This document shows positions 27,427-36,476 of a stretch of DNA of 64,000 nt, piece after piece. The stretch comes from Lysobacterales bacterium (GTDB lineage: Bacteria; Pseudomonadota; Gammaproteobacteria; Xanthomonadales; Ahniellaceae): the NCBI GenBank assembly GCA_016703225.1, contig JADJCM010000001.1:1054001-1118000 (forward strand). The letters run 5' to 3'. The notes beneath the pieces were generated by a model that searched no databases, was not told the origin of the DNA, and saw only the letters and a program-made list of their open reading frames with translations. The position numbers were made by a program, and so were the translations under genes. Numbering within the stretch: the stretch's first letter is position 1; the number at the start of each line of letters is the position of its first letter.

Positions 27427-28923
27427 ATGAGCGTTCCCATGCCCTCCCCCCTCCTCCTCTCCATCGACGCCGGTACCACCAGCATTCGCGCGATCGGGTT
27501 TGATTTGGCGGGGCGGGCGGTGGCTGCGGCGCAGCAGGAGTTTGGGCAGCACTATCCGCAGGCGGGGTGGGTGGAGCAGGACGCGGAGGAGATCTGGGCG
27601 ACGACGTTGGCGGTGGTGCGGCGGGTGTTGCTGGAGGGTGGAGTTTCGGCGGCGCAGATTGCGGCGGTGGGGATTGCCAACCAGCGCGAGACGACGGTGT
27701 TGTGGGAGCGTGCCAGCGGGCGGCCGTTGCATCGGGCGATCGTGTGGCAGGACCGGCGCACCGCGGATCAGTGCGAGCAGTTGCGCGCTGCGGGTCACGA
27801 GGAATGGATCGCGGCGAAGGCCGGGTTGCTGCTCGATCCGTACTTCTCGGCGACCAAGATCGCGTGGCTGCTCGACCGTGTGGACGGTGCGCGTGCGGCG
27901 GCGGAGGCGGGTGCGTTGTGCTGCGGCACCATCGATTCCTGGTTGTTGTGGAAACTGACCCAGGGGCGGACGTTCGCGACCGATGCCACGAATGCCTCGC
28001 GCACATTGTTGTTCGACCTGCGCACGCAGCAGTGGGACGCGGAATTGCTGGAGCTGTTCCGCGTGCCGCGCGCGCTGCTGCCCGAGGTGCGCGATTCGAA
28101 TGGCGACTACGGCAGCTGCGATGCCGCGCTGTTTGGTGCGGCGATGCCGATCCGCGGCGTGCTTGGCGACCAGCAGGCAGCGCTGGTCGGCCAAGCCTGC
28201 TTCGCGCCGGGCATGATCAAGGCGACCTATGGCACCGGTGCCTTCGTGGTGATGAATACCGGCGCCGAGATCGTGCGCTCGCGCAATCGCCTGTTGAGCA
28301 CGGTCGCCTATCGCATCGATGGCGTGCCCGCGTACGCGCTCGAGGGCAGCATCTTCGTCGCCGGCGCGGCGCTGCAGTGGTTGCGCGATGGTCTCAAGCT
28401 GATCACGAACGCGGCGCAGAGCGAGGCCATCGCCGCGCAGGCGCGCGGCAGCCGCGGCGTCTATCTGGTGCCCGCGTTCACCGGGCTCGGCGCGCCGTAC
28501 TGGGACCCGCAGGCGCGCGGCGCCATTTTCGGGCTGACCCGCGACAGCGGCATCGGCGAGATCGTCACCGCCGCACTGCAATCGGTCTGTTTCCAGACCC
28601 GCGACCTGCTCGCAGCGATGCAGCGCGATGGCGCCGCCAGCGCCTGCACCTTGCGCATCGACGGCGGCATGGCGGCGAACCAGTGGTTCGCGCAGGCGCT
28701 TGCCGACCTGCTCGGCGTGCCGGTCGATCGCCCGCGCGTGGTCGAGACCACCGCGCTCGGCGCCGCCTGCATGGCCGGCCTCGGTGTCGGGGTATTCTCC
28801 TCGCCCGCGCAGGTCGTCGCGCAGTGGGCTTGCGAGCGGCGCTTCGAGGTGCAGATGGATTCCGGCGAGCGCGATGCGCTGTATCGCGGCTGGGAGGATG
28901 CGGTGCGACGAGTCCGGGGGTGA
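27427..28923 (+). CDS. glpK: Glycerol kinase
   Basis: 498 residues, the standard length. FGGY-family motifs are DAGTTSIRAIGFD (phosphate 1), WERASGRPLHRAIVWQDRRT, LFDLRTQQWD, GVLGDQQAALVGQ, KATYGTGAFVVMNTG (the ATP-site FGGY signature) and RIDGGMAANQWFAQ. It phosphorylates glycerol to sn-glycerol 3-phosphate. An in-frame ATG at 27439 is an equally good start. No glpF, glpD or glpR is adjacent. Two short genes follow tightly (3-base gap, then 4-base overlap) and are probably co-transcribed. Confidence 0.95.
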   Translation: MSVPMPSPLLLSIDAGTTSIRAIGFDLAGRAVAAAQQEFGQHYPQAGWVEQDAEEIWATTLAVVRRVLLEGGVSAAQIAAVGIANQRETTVLWERASGRPLHRAIVWQDRRTADQCEQLRAAGHEEWIAAKAGLLLDPYFSATKIAWLLDRVDGARAAAEAGALCCGTIDSWLLWKLTQGRTFATDATNASRTLLFDLRTQQWDAELLELFRVPRALLPEVRDSNGDYGSCDAALFGAAMPIRGVLGDQQAALVGQACFAPGMIKATYGTGAFVVMNTGAEIVRSRNRLLSTVAYRIDGVPAYALEGSIFVAGAALQWLRDGLKLITNAAQSEAIAAQARGSRGVYLVPAFTGLGAPYWDPQARGAIFGLTRDSGIGEIVTAALQSVCFQTRDLLAAMQRDGAASACTLRIDGGMAANQWFAQALADLLGVPVDRPRVVETTALGAACMAGLGVGVFSSPAQVVAQWACERRFEVQMDSGERDALYRGWEDAVRRVRG

Positions 28924-28926
28924 GAC

Positions 28927-29454
28927 ATGCAATCGAACGCGAACACGGTGGAGGAATACCTGGCCAGCCTGCCCGAGGATCGGCGCCACGCGCTGGCTGC
29001 GGTGCGCAAGGTGATCCTCGACAACATCGACCCCGAGTTCAGCGAGGGCATGGCCTACGGCATGATCGGCTACGCGGTGCCGCATGCGCGCTACCCGGCT
29101 GGCTATCACTGCAACCCGAAGCAGCCGCTGCCGTTTGCCGGACTCGCCTCGCAGAAGCAGTACCTGTCGCTGTACCTGTGCAGCGCCTATGCCGGCAGCG
29201 AGAGCGATGTGGAGTCGCGCTGGTTGCGCGAGGCGTGGGCGGCAAGCGGCAAGAAGCTCGACATGGGCAAGGGTTGCGTACGCTTCCGCAAGCTCGACGA
29301 TCTGCCGCTTGAGGTCATCGGCGAGTTCTTCCGGCGCATGAGCGCGGAACGCTTCATCGCCGGCTACGAAGCGGCGCGGGCCGCGTATCGGCCGACGCCG
29401 CGCGCCGAGATCCGCGCACGCGCCGCCGCCAAACCGAAGTCCGGTCGCGCATGA
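28927..29454 (+). CDS. DUF1801 domain protein
   Basis: 175 residues. It matches the DUF1801/YdhG-like pattern: TVEEYLASLPEDRRHALAAV, then EGMAYGMIGYAVPH, LPFAGLASQKQYLSLYL and GKKLDMGKGCVRFRKLDDLP. It is a small soluble alpha/beta protein of unknown function. It follows glpK by 3 bases and overlaps the nitroreductase gene by 4 bases. Confidence 0.88.
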   Translation: MQSNANTVEEYLASLPEDRRHALAAVRKVILDNIDPEFSEGMAYGMIGYAVPHARYPAGYHCNPKQPLPFAGLASQKQYLSLYLCSAYAGSESDVESRWLREAWAASGKKLDMGKGCVRFRKLDDLPLEVIGEFFRRMSAERFIAGYEAARAAYRPTPRAEIRARAAAKPKSGRA

Positions 29455-30122
29455 CCCGGCCCGGTTTCCGAGTGCTGCCGCTGCGACCCTGGCCCGGCGA
29501 TGACGCAGCGATCGAACGCGCGCGCCAGTTCGCCGAGGCACTCGCGACACGACGCACGGTGCGCGACTTCGCACCGACGCCGGTGCCGCGCGCGCTGATC
29601 GAGCAGGCGCTGCGCGCGGCCGGCAGCGCGCCGAGCGGTGCCAACCAGCAGCCGTGGCGCTTCGTCGCGGTCGCCGATGCCGCGCTCAAGGCGCAGATCC
29701 GCGCCGCGGCCGAGGCCGAGGAGCGCGAGTTCTACGCGCGTCGCGCGCCGGAGGAGTGGCTGGACGCGCTCGCGCCACTCGGCACCGACGCCAACAAGCC
29801 ATTCCTGGAGACCGCACCGTGGCTGATCGCGGTGTTCTGCGAGCGCTGGGGACTCGATGCCGAGGGCCGGAAGCAGAAGCGCTACTACCCGCAGGAGTCG
29901 GTCGGCATCGCCACCGGCCTGCTGATCGCCGCGCTGCTTCAGGCCGGGCTGGCCACGCTCACGCACACGCCGAGCCCGATGGGTTTCCTCGGCGAACTGC
30001 TGCAGCGGCCGAAGCACGAGATGCCGTTCCTGCTGCTGGTGGTCGGCCACGCCGCCGAAGGCTGCGAGGTGCCCGATATCGAACGCCTGCCGCTCGCGAC
30101 GATCGCACGTTTCGTCGACTGA
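29451..30122 (+). CDS. Nitroreductase-family FMN oxidoreductase
   Basis: 223 residues. FMN-binding motifs are TRRTVRDFAPTPVP at the N-terminus and GSAPSGANQQPWRFV, with YYPQESVGIATGLLIAALLQAG and the conserved C-terminal GLATLTHTPSPMGF. The family reduces nitroaromatics, quinones or flavins, or dehalogenates; the natural substrate here is unknown. It converges with the TPR sensor gene with no intergenic gap (stop at 30122, next stop at 30123). Confidence 0.9.
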   Translation: MTRPGFRVLPLRPWPGDDAAIERARQFAEALATRRTVRDFAPTPVPRALIEQALRAAGSAPSGANQQPWRFVAVADAALKAQIRAAAEAEEREFYARRAPEEWLDALAPLGTDANKPFLETAPWLIAVFCERWGLDAEGRKQKRYYPQESVGIATGLLIAALLQAGLATLTHTPSPMGFLGELLQRPKHEMPFLLLVVGHAAEGCEVPDIERLPLATIARFVD

Positions 30123-32150
30123 CTACGCCGCCAGCGGCAGCAGCACGCGCAACAATTGCCCGGTCTCGGGGGCGCTGGCGGCGATGCTGTCGATGCTGCC
30201 GCCGGCGCGCAGGATGTCCTCGCGCAGCAGACCCAGCCCCAGGCGCCGCGGCGTCTCGCTGTCGCCGGACGTGCGCTGCGCAGCGAGCAACAGTGCGCGC
30301 AGCTGGCCGTCGTGATCGGAGAGCGTGATCACCGCATGTGTGGCTTCGGCACGCAGCGCCACCGCGATGTTGCTATCGGCCGGATTGCGGCGCAGGGTCT
30401 GATCGAGCAGTTCGCTGCACAGTTGCGCCAGGGCATCGGCGTCGGCACGAACCGCCACCGCCGGCGTGATCTGCGGAAGCAGCCGTTGCTGGCGCTGGCG
30501 CGCGCGCGCCTCGGCTTCGCTGACACTCTCCGTCAGCAGCGCCGACAAGTCGACGCCAACCGCGGCTTCGGCGTCACCACGTGCATGCGCGGTTTCGCGC
30601 AGGCGCTGCACCACTTGCAGCAGATCACTGGCATTGCGCGCAATCGCCGCCATCGGCCGCGACAGCTCCGGGCTGGCCTGATGCACCGCGAGCAGGCGCT
30701 CGGCGCTGCTGCGGATTTCCGCCAGCGGCGCCTGCAGGTCCTCGCCGGCGAGCGCGAGCAGGCGCTGGTTCAACTCCGCCGCCTCGCGCGCGCGTCGGCC
30801 GTGATGCTCGGCCTGCGCCAGCGCGTCGCGCAGGGTTTCGTCCTGGGCCTGCAGCGAATCGGCACGTAGGCGGCGCTCGCGCGCGATCCAGAACAGCAGC
30901 ACGATCGCGACCACCGCAGCGATGCCGACGCCCACCGCACTGCGCAGCAGGATGCGGCTGCGCGCGAGCTCGGCGCTCTGCGCCGCAGTGCGTTCGCGCA
31001 TGAGCGTGACTTCGGTCTCCGCCTGCTGGTTTTCGTAGCGCGCACGCACCAGCGCGACGCGGGCATCGTCGCGTTGGCGGCGCTCGGCTTCGGCTTCGCG
31101 CTCGATTTCCTCCATCAGCGCGATCGCCGCCACCGCATCCCCCTTGGCGGCGAGCACGTTGGCGAGCAGGCGCTTGGCCAGCGCGCGCCGTTCCGGGTCG
31201 TCGTTGTCGTTGCTCGCAACCACCGCCGCGCGCGCCTCGCGCTCGGCATTCAACAGGGCGTAGTCGCGCGCCTCGCCATCAAGGCTGTGTGCGCGCAGCA
31301 ACCAGACCTCGGCGCGCGCGCGCAGCGCTGCGGATATGCCAACGGCGTGTTCCAGATCGCGTGCGATCGCTTCGCCTTGCTGGATGTCCGCGAGTGCGGC
31401 ATCGAAGTTGCCGTTGCGGGCGTGGGCAATGCCGCGGTTCGACAGCGCCAACCCCTGGCCGATGCGGTCGTCGTCACGCGTGTGGGCGACGATGGCTTCG
31501 TCGAGGAGCGCGATCGCTTGCTCGGTTGCGCCCGACTGCAGGGTCAGGTCGGCGAGGTTGTTGAGCACGGCACCGACGCCCTTGCTGATGTCGTGGGCGC
31601 GCTTCATCTCCAGCGCGCGTTGGTAGTGGTCGCGCGCGCGCGTGCTGTCGCCGAGATTGTCGAGGGTATTGCCGAGATTGATCAGTACCGCCGAGGCGCT
31701 CGCGAACTTGCCCTGCGCTTCGTAGATCTTCAGCGCCTCGCCCTGCGCCTCCAGCGCGTCGGCGTGCAGCCCGCCAAGATCGAGGGTGATGCCGAGGTTG
31801 GCCTGGGCGCTGGCGTAGCCGGACTGGTCGTTGATCTCGCGCGTGATCGCGACTGCGCGCTCGAACTCGATCACCGCCTGGTCGTAGCGTCCGCGCTGGC
31901 GTTCGACCGAACCGAGGTTGACCCGCGCCGCGGCTTCACCGCTGCGATCACCGTCCTGCCGCGCCAGTTGCAGCGCCTGCTGCGCACGTTGCTGCGCCAG
32001 CTGCGGGTCGCTGCGCAACAACGCGCGCGCCTCGCTGTTGAGACGCGCCACGGCCGAGGGCGGCTCCTGCGCCGCGCCCACCGCTGCTGCCAGCGTGCAC
32101 GCGCACAGCAGACCAAGCCGCAGCCACCAGCGCTGATTTGCGAATTGCAT
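30123..32150 (-). CDS. TPR membrane sensor with a degenerate histidine-kinase core
   Basis: 675 residues: signal peptide (to about 27), tetratricopeptide repeats (about 50-345) in the periplasm, one transmembrane helix (401-423), a coiled coil and a HisKA/HATPase-like region (460-675). The H-box reads GEDLQAPLAEI, with Glu470 where the phospho-accepting His should be. The N-box is LLDQTLRRN (Gln for the essential Asn) and the G1 box is SDHDGQ rather than DxGxG. Only the GLGL of G2 is kept. It is probably unable to autophosphorylate and may work as a protein-binding pseudokinase. No response regulator is adjacent. Confidence 0.82.
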   Translation of the reverse strand: MQFANQRWWLRLGLLCACTLAAAVGAAQEPPSAVARLNSEARALLRSDPQLAQQRAQQALQLARQDGDRSGEAAARVNLGSVERQRGRYDQAVIEFERAVAITREINDQSGYASAQANLGITLDLGGLHADALEAQGEALKIYEAQGKFASASAVLINLGNTLDNLGDSTRARDHYQRALEMKRAHDISKGVGAVLNNLADLTLQSGATEQAIALLDEAIVAHTRDDDRIGQGLALSNRGIAHARNGNFDAALADIQQGEAIARDLEHAVGISAALRARAEVWLLRAHSLDGEARDYALLNAEREARAAVVASNDNDDPERRALAKRLLANVLAAKGDAVAAIALMEEIEREAEAERRQRDDARVALVRARYENQQAETEVTLMRERTAAQSAELARSRILLRSAVGVGIAAVVAIVLLFWIARERRLRADSLQAQDETLRDALAQAEHHGRRAREAAELNQRLLALAGEDLQAPLAEIRSSAERLLAVHQASPELSRPMAAIARNASDLLQVVQRLRETAHARGDAEAAVGVDLSALLTESVSEAEARARQRQQRLLPQITPAVAVRADADALAQLCSELLDQTLRRNPADSNIAVALRAEATHAVITLSDHDGQLRALLLAAQRTSGDSETPRRLGLGLLREDILRAGGSIDSIAASAPETGQLLRVLLPLAA

Positions 32151-32206
32151 CGAGTTTGCCTCCGCGCCTGCAGCTTAGCCCGAACCGCCGCGCGCGGCGT
32201 TTCTGC

Positions 32207-35200
32207 TCAGGCGTCAAACAAGGTCAGCAGGTCGGCGGCGGAGAGCGTCGACAAAGTCGCCTCGCCATGTTCGAGCACGGCGTCGGCGATCTCGCGCTTG
32301 CGCTGCTTGAGCCCATGCATGCGCTCCTCGACGGTGCCGCGGCACTGCAGTTCGTAGATGAACACCGGCTTGTCCTGGCCGATGCGATGGGCGCGGTCAA
32401 TCGCCTGCGCTTCTGCAGCCGGGTTCCACCACGGGTCGTAGAGCACCACGGTATCGGCGCGGGTCAAATTCAATCCCACGCCGCCGGCCTTGAGCGAGAT
32501 CAGGAACACCGGCACCTGGCCGTCCTGGAAGCGCGCCACCTGGACTTCACGGCGCTTGGTGCTGCCATCCAGGCGCGCATAGGTGATGCCCTGCGCGATC
32601 AGCGCTTCCTGGATCAAGTCGAGCATGCGCGTGAACTGCGAGAACACCAGCACCGCGCGGCCTTCGTCGACCATGGTCGGCACCAGGTCCATCAGCGCAT
32701 CGAGTTTGGCCGAGCTCACGTCTTCGGCCTTGCGGCCGGCCTCGATCAGGCGCGGGTCGCAGCAGATCTGGCGCAGCTTGAGCAGGGCATCGAGGATGGT
32801 GATCTGCGAGGCGCCGAAGCCCTGTGCCGAGAGCGCCTCGCGCACGCGGGCTTCCATCTGTACGCGCACGGTTTCGTACAGATCGCGCTGCGCGCCTTCG
32901 AGCTCCACCGGCTGCACGATCAGCGTGCGCGCGGGCAGGTCCTTGGCCACCTCCGACTTGCGCCGTCGCAGCAGGAACGGCGCGATGCGTTTGCGCAGCC
33001 GCTCAGCGGCGTCGGCATCGCGGTCGCGTTCGATCGGCTGGCGGAAGCGCGTGCGGAACTGCTCGTGGCTGCCGAGCAGGCCGGGGAAAGCGAGATCGAA
33101 CTGCGCCTTGAGTTCGCCGAGATGATTCTCGACCGGTGTGCCGGTGAGACACAGACGGCGTGCGGCGTCGAGCTGCGATGCCGCGCCGTGGCTGCGACTC
33201 GAGGCGTTCTTCAGCCACTGCGCCTCGTCGAACACGGCGAGCGCGAACCGCTGCGCCTTCAGCTGCTCGATGTCGCGCCAGAGCAGGGCGTAGCTGGTGA
33301 TGACCAGGTCGGACTCGGCGAGCGCGTCGAAATGTTCATGGCGCTCGGAACCGGACAGCACGCGCACGCGCAGCATCGGCGCGAAGCGTTCGGTCTCGGC
33401 GCGCCAGTTGTCGACCACGCTGGTCGGACACAGCACCAGCACCGGCCCGTCGAGCCGACCCTCGTGCTTGAGCGCGGCGACGTGCGCCAGCACTTGCACG
33501 GTCTTGCCGAGGCCCATGTCGTCGGCGAGCACGCCGCCGAACTGGAACTCGTGCAGGAAGTCGAGCCAGGCCAGGCCTTCCTTCTGGTACGGGCGCAGCT
33601 CGGCATTGAATCCGGGCGGCGGCTCGCGCGATTCGACACCGCGGAAAGCGCGCACGCGCTCGATGAAACCGGCGGCTTCGAGGCTCGGCAGGAAGCGCCA
33701 GTCCGGCGCCGGATCGAGCGCGGCGATGCGCGCGCGCGGCAGGCCGAGGCGGCCATCGCCGGTGGTGTCGAGGTCGGCCACCAGATCGAGCAGGGGCGTC
33801 AGGCGCTCGTTGGCGATGAACACCCGGCGTCCGTCCGGCAGCGTCAGCCGCAGGCCGTCGGGGCGCTGCTCCTCGGGCCGTGACAGCGCTTCGAGCAACA
33901 CCGGTACCAGATCCACGGCCTGGCCCTCGACTTCGATGCCGAGGCGCAGCGAGAACCAGTCGTTGCCGTCTTCCTCGACGCGCAGATCGAGCACGCCGAG
34001 CTCGGGTTCGAGCGCGATCGGGAACTCGTCGTTCGAGCGCAACTCGATGCGGTTCGCCGCCGCGTCGCGACGCAACTCGGCGATCCACGCCTGCAGCTCG
34101 CCGTTCTTCAGACGCCCGTTCCAGTACCAGTGTTCGGCTGGCGCACCGACGTTGTGGGTGCTGCCCGGCTTGAAGCCGTGACGTACGAGGAACTGGCTGG
34201 CGCGCGCTTCGGATTCGGCGTCACGCGCCAGAATGTGGATGCGGCCATCGTCACCGCGCCAGCGCAGCTCGGGCGCACGATCGCCTGCGCGCACCTCGTG
34301 GCGACCGTAGCGGAAGCCGAGGTGCGCGGTGGCCTGGGTCAGCAGGTCGGGCCGATTCAGGTAGGGCGCGCCGCCGATCAGCACCACCGCGGTCGGCGCG
34401 ATCGGCGAGGCCGGCGTCGTCGTCAGCAGTTTCGGCAGCGGCAGCGCGCCTCGCGGGAATAGTCGCAAAAGCGCGACCGCCGCCAGCGCCACTTCGTCCG
34501 GCGCCACCGGCGGCAGATCGCGCAGCCGCGCCAGCGCCTGATCATCGAGATCGGTCAGGGTCGGACCGATCACGCCGCCGGTGGCGTCGAGATAGCGCCG
34601 GTAGCGGGTGTTGGCGATGGCGATGCCGGCCGGTTCGACGTGCACCTGCAGGTGCTGGTCGCCACTCGCGGCCAGGCTCCATTCGATCTGCAGCGGCCGC
34701 GCCGGCCCGGCATGCAGGATCGAACCCTGCAACTGGTTCAGGCGCAGCTCGATGCCGAGCGTGAAGAACTGCGCAAGCATGGCCTCGATCGGCCCGTCGA
34801 ACAGCAGCCAGTACTCGCCGTCGATGAACTCGATGCCGTCGAAGCCAAGCAGCGACAGCCCGGCCAGACGCTCGTGCATCGGCCACGACTGCAGCGTCTG
34901 CAGCACGCGCGGCGATTCCAGATCGACGCGGCGCGGATGCGACCAGCGGCCTTCCTTGCCGCGACGCGCACGCAGCGGCCGGAACAGCATGCGCGCAGAC
35001 TCATCGAGGGTAACCAGCAGCAGCAAATCGGTCGGCTCGCGCGGCAGGTCGGTGATGCTCGTGTGCTCGGCCAGCAGTTGCCACAGGCTCGGCGCGCTCG
35101 GTGTCGGCTCGTCGCCACGCGCCGGAACCAGGCCACGCAGCAGATGCTGGATCAGCGCAGCAGCATGCTTGCACTCGAAGCCGACCGGGCAGGTGCAGTC

Positions 35201-35425
35201 GCTGAGCAGGTTCGGGGCGCGGCCGCGTGGTTGCGTCAGGGTCAGGCCGGTTTCATACACCTGACCGCGCGAACCGAGCACCTGCGCGCTGACGCCGTGC
35301 TCGTCGACCCGCAGCAGCTCGCGCACCGAACCGCGGTCGGCGAGCACGGTGCCGCGCGCCCACGCCGCCCCGAACTCGATCGGGAAGCGTTCCGCGTGTG
35401 ATTGCAGGTAGTCGGTCAGGGTCAT
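32207..35425 (-). CDS. SNF2-family helicase with SWIM zinc finger
   Basis: 1,072 residues. The SWIM domain CTCPVGFECKH (Cys77, Cys79, Cys85, His87) near the N-terminus is followed by a large linker. The SNF2 ATPase core begins about residue 600, with motif I ADDMGLGKTVQ, motif II FDEAQWLKN, motif III LTGTPVENHL and motif VI QAIDRAHRIGQDKPV. SWIM-SNF2 proteins are DNA-dependent translocases, perhaps acting with transcription or repair complexes. ATG 35425 (MTLTDYLQSH) is chosen; the frame is open further upstream but would run into folE. It is divergent from folE with a 98-base gap. Confidence 0.93.
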   Translation of the reverse strand: MTLTDYLQSHAERFPIEFGAAWARGTVLADRGSVRELLRVDEHGVSAQVLGSRGQVYETGLTLTQPRGRAPNLLSDCTCPVGFECKHAAALIQHLLRGLVPARGDEPTPSAPSLWQLLAEHTSITDLPREPTDLLLLVTLDESARMLFRPLRARRGKEGRWSHPRRVDLESPRVLQTLQSWPMHERLAGLSLLGFDGIEFIDGEYWLLFDGPIEAMLAQFFTLGIELRLNQLQGSILHAGPARPLQIEWSLAASGDQHLQVHVEPAGIAIANTRYRRYLDATGGVIGPTLTDLDDQALARLRDLPPVAPDEVALAAVALLRLFPRGALPLPKLLTTTPASPIAPTAVVLIGGAPYLNRPDLLTQATAHLGFRYGRHEVRAGDRAPELRWRGDDGRIHILARDAESEARASQFLVRHGFKPGSTHNVGAPAEHWYWNGRLKNGELQAWIAELRRDAAANRIELRSNDEFPIALEPELGVLDLRVEEDGNDWFSLRLGIEVEGQAVDLVPVLLEALSRPEEQRPDGLRLTLPDGRRVFIANERLTPLLDLVADLDTTGDGRLGLPRARIAALDPAPDWRFLPSLEAAGFIERVRAFRGVESREPPPGFNAELRPYQKEGLAWLDFLHEFQFGGVLADDMGLGKTVQVLAHVAALKHEGRLDGPVLVLCPTSVVDNWRAETERFAPMLRVRVLSGSERHEHFDALAESDLVITSYALLWRDIEQLKAQRFALAVFDEAQWLKNASSRSHGAASQLDAARRLCLTGTPVENHLGELKAQFDLAFPGLLGSHEQFRTRFRQPIERDRDADAAERLRKRIAPFLLRRRKSEVAKDLPARTLIVQPVELEGAQRDLYETVRVQMEARVREALSAQGFGASQITILDALLKLRQICCDPRLIEAGRKAEDVSSAKLDALMDLVPTMVDEGRAVLVFSQFTRMLDLIQEALIAQGITYARLDGSTKRREVQVARFQDGQVPVFLISLKAGGVGLNLTRADTVVLYDPWWNPAAEAQAIDRAHRIGQDKPVFIYELQCRGTVEERMHGLKQRKREIADAVLEHGEATLSTLSAADLLTLFDA

Positions 35426-35523
35426 GGTGGCGGGCAAAGGACCGCCCATCTTCGCAGACGCGCGTGTGAAATACACCGCCACTTCGCGTCGGCTAGCATG
35501 TGCCGATGCCAGCGGAGAATGCC

Positions 35524-36117
35524 ATGGGCGATGCAACAGACACGGTCAGCCGCGCACAGGCCGAGGAGGCGGTGCGCACGCTGCTGCGCTATGCCGGCGA
35601 CGACCCGGCGCGCGAAGGCCTGCTCGACACTCCGCGCCGCGTCGTCGACGCGTATGGCGACTGGTTCAGCGGCTACGCGCTCGATCCCGAGGAGTACCTC
35701 AAGCGCACGTTCGAGGAAGTGGCCGGTTACGACGAGATGATCGTGCTGCGCGACATCGAGTACGAAAGCCACTGCGAGCACCACATGGCGCCGATCATCG
35801 GCAAGGCGCACATCGGCTACATCCCCGACGGCGCCGTGGTCGGCATCAGCAAGCTGGCGCGCGTGGTCGAAGCCTACGCGCGCCGCTTCCAGGTCCAGGA
35901 GAAGATGACCGCGCAGATCGCGCGCTGCATCCAGGATGTATTGAAGCCGCGTGGCGTCGGCGTGGTCGTGGTCGGCGCGCACGAGTGCATGACCACGCGC
36001 GGCATCCACAAACGCGGCGTCAGCATGGTCACCTCGAAGATGCTCGGCAGCTTCCGCCGCGACGCCCGCACCCGCGCCGAGTTCCTCGATTTCATCGGGA
36101 TCGGGGTGGGGCGGTGA
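35524..36117 (+). CDS. folE: GTP cyclohydrolase I
   Basis: 197 residues. The zinc site is SHCEHHMAPIIG (Cys84, His87) with a third Cys in GAHECMTTRG; GKAHIGYIP and SKLARVVEAYARRFQVQE are family signatures. It converts GTP to 7,8-dihydroneopterin triphosphate, the first step of folate synthesis. The start at 35524 has GGAG 6 bases upstream; GTG 35500 and ATG 35506 are in frame and would add 6-8 residues. Confidence 0.96.
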   Translation: MGDATDTVSRAQAEEAVRTLLRYAGDDPAREGLLDTPRRVVDAYGDWFSGYALDPEEYLKRTFEEVAGYDEMIVLRDIEYESHCEHHMAPIIGKAHIGYIPDGAVVGISKLARVVEAYARRFQVQEKMTAQIARCIQDVLKPRGVGVVVVGAHECMTTRGIHKRGVSMVTSKMLGSFRRDARTRAEFLDFIGIGVGR

Positions 36118-36126
36118 GTCGGGAGA

Positions 36127-36144
36127 ATCAACTTATGGGTTGTT
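36127..36144. promoter_or_regulatory. hipBA operator 1
   Basis: ATCAAC-TTATGG-GTTGTT, a 6-6-6 dyad with one mismatch, 81 bases upstream of hipB. A further half-site (GGTTGAT) lies at 36164-36170. HipB family regulators bind such spaced dyads. Confidence 0.7.
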
Positions 36145-36180
36145 TGATCAAGAGTAAACCCAAAGGTTGATTCTTGTGGC

Positions 36181-36198
36181 ATCAACTGATAGGTTGAT
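36181..36198. promoter_or_regulatory. hipBA operator 2
   Basis: ATCAAC-TGATAG-GTTGAT is a perfect dyad 26 bases upstream of the hipB ATG. It has the same half-sites and spacing as operator 1, with centres 54 bases apart (about five helical turns), suggesting cooperative autorepression. Confidence 0.8.
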
Positions 36199-36224
36199 GT
36201 CCGTTGCACTCGCGAGTGGTCGCC

Positions 36225-36473
36225 ATGGATTACCCGATTCGCTCTCCACATCAGTTGCGTGTGCTCCTGAAGGGCTTCATTGCCACAAGCGGCACGAGCC
36301 AAAGAGCGATGGCGCAAAAACTTGGCGTCACTCCTCAGGCGATTTCCAAGGCCTTGCAGGCGCCCGAGAACATGAGCATCCAGAGCCTGATGCGAATTCT
36401 GGCCTTGCTCGACGTGGAATTGGCCCTGCGCAAGCCCGAGCCACGGAAACAACCCATGGCGAGCGAGTGGTAA
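36225..36473 (+). CDS. hipB: HipB-like XRE-family antitoxin
   Basis: 82 residues. The helix-turn-helix is TSQRAMAQKLGVTPQAISKA followed by LQAPENMSIQSLMRILALLDVEL, the HipB arrangement. It should bind the two ATCAAC-N6-GTTGAT operators upstream and neutralise HipA. ATG 36225 is preferred; a TTG at 36204 in frame would overlap the region right after operator 2. hipA begins 3 bases after its stop. Confidence 0.92.
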   Translation: MDYPIRSPHQLRVLLKGFIATSGTSQRAMAQKLGVTPQAISKALQAPENMSIQSLMRILALLDVELALRKPEPRKQPMASEW

Positions 36474-36476
36474 GCC

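Noticed and set aside
35426..35536. Upstream start for the SWIM-SNF2 helicase
   Set aside because: It would overlap the folE start region and adds a Ser/His/Arg-rich tail with no homology.
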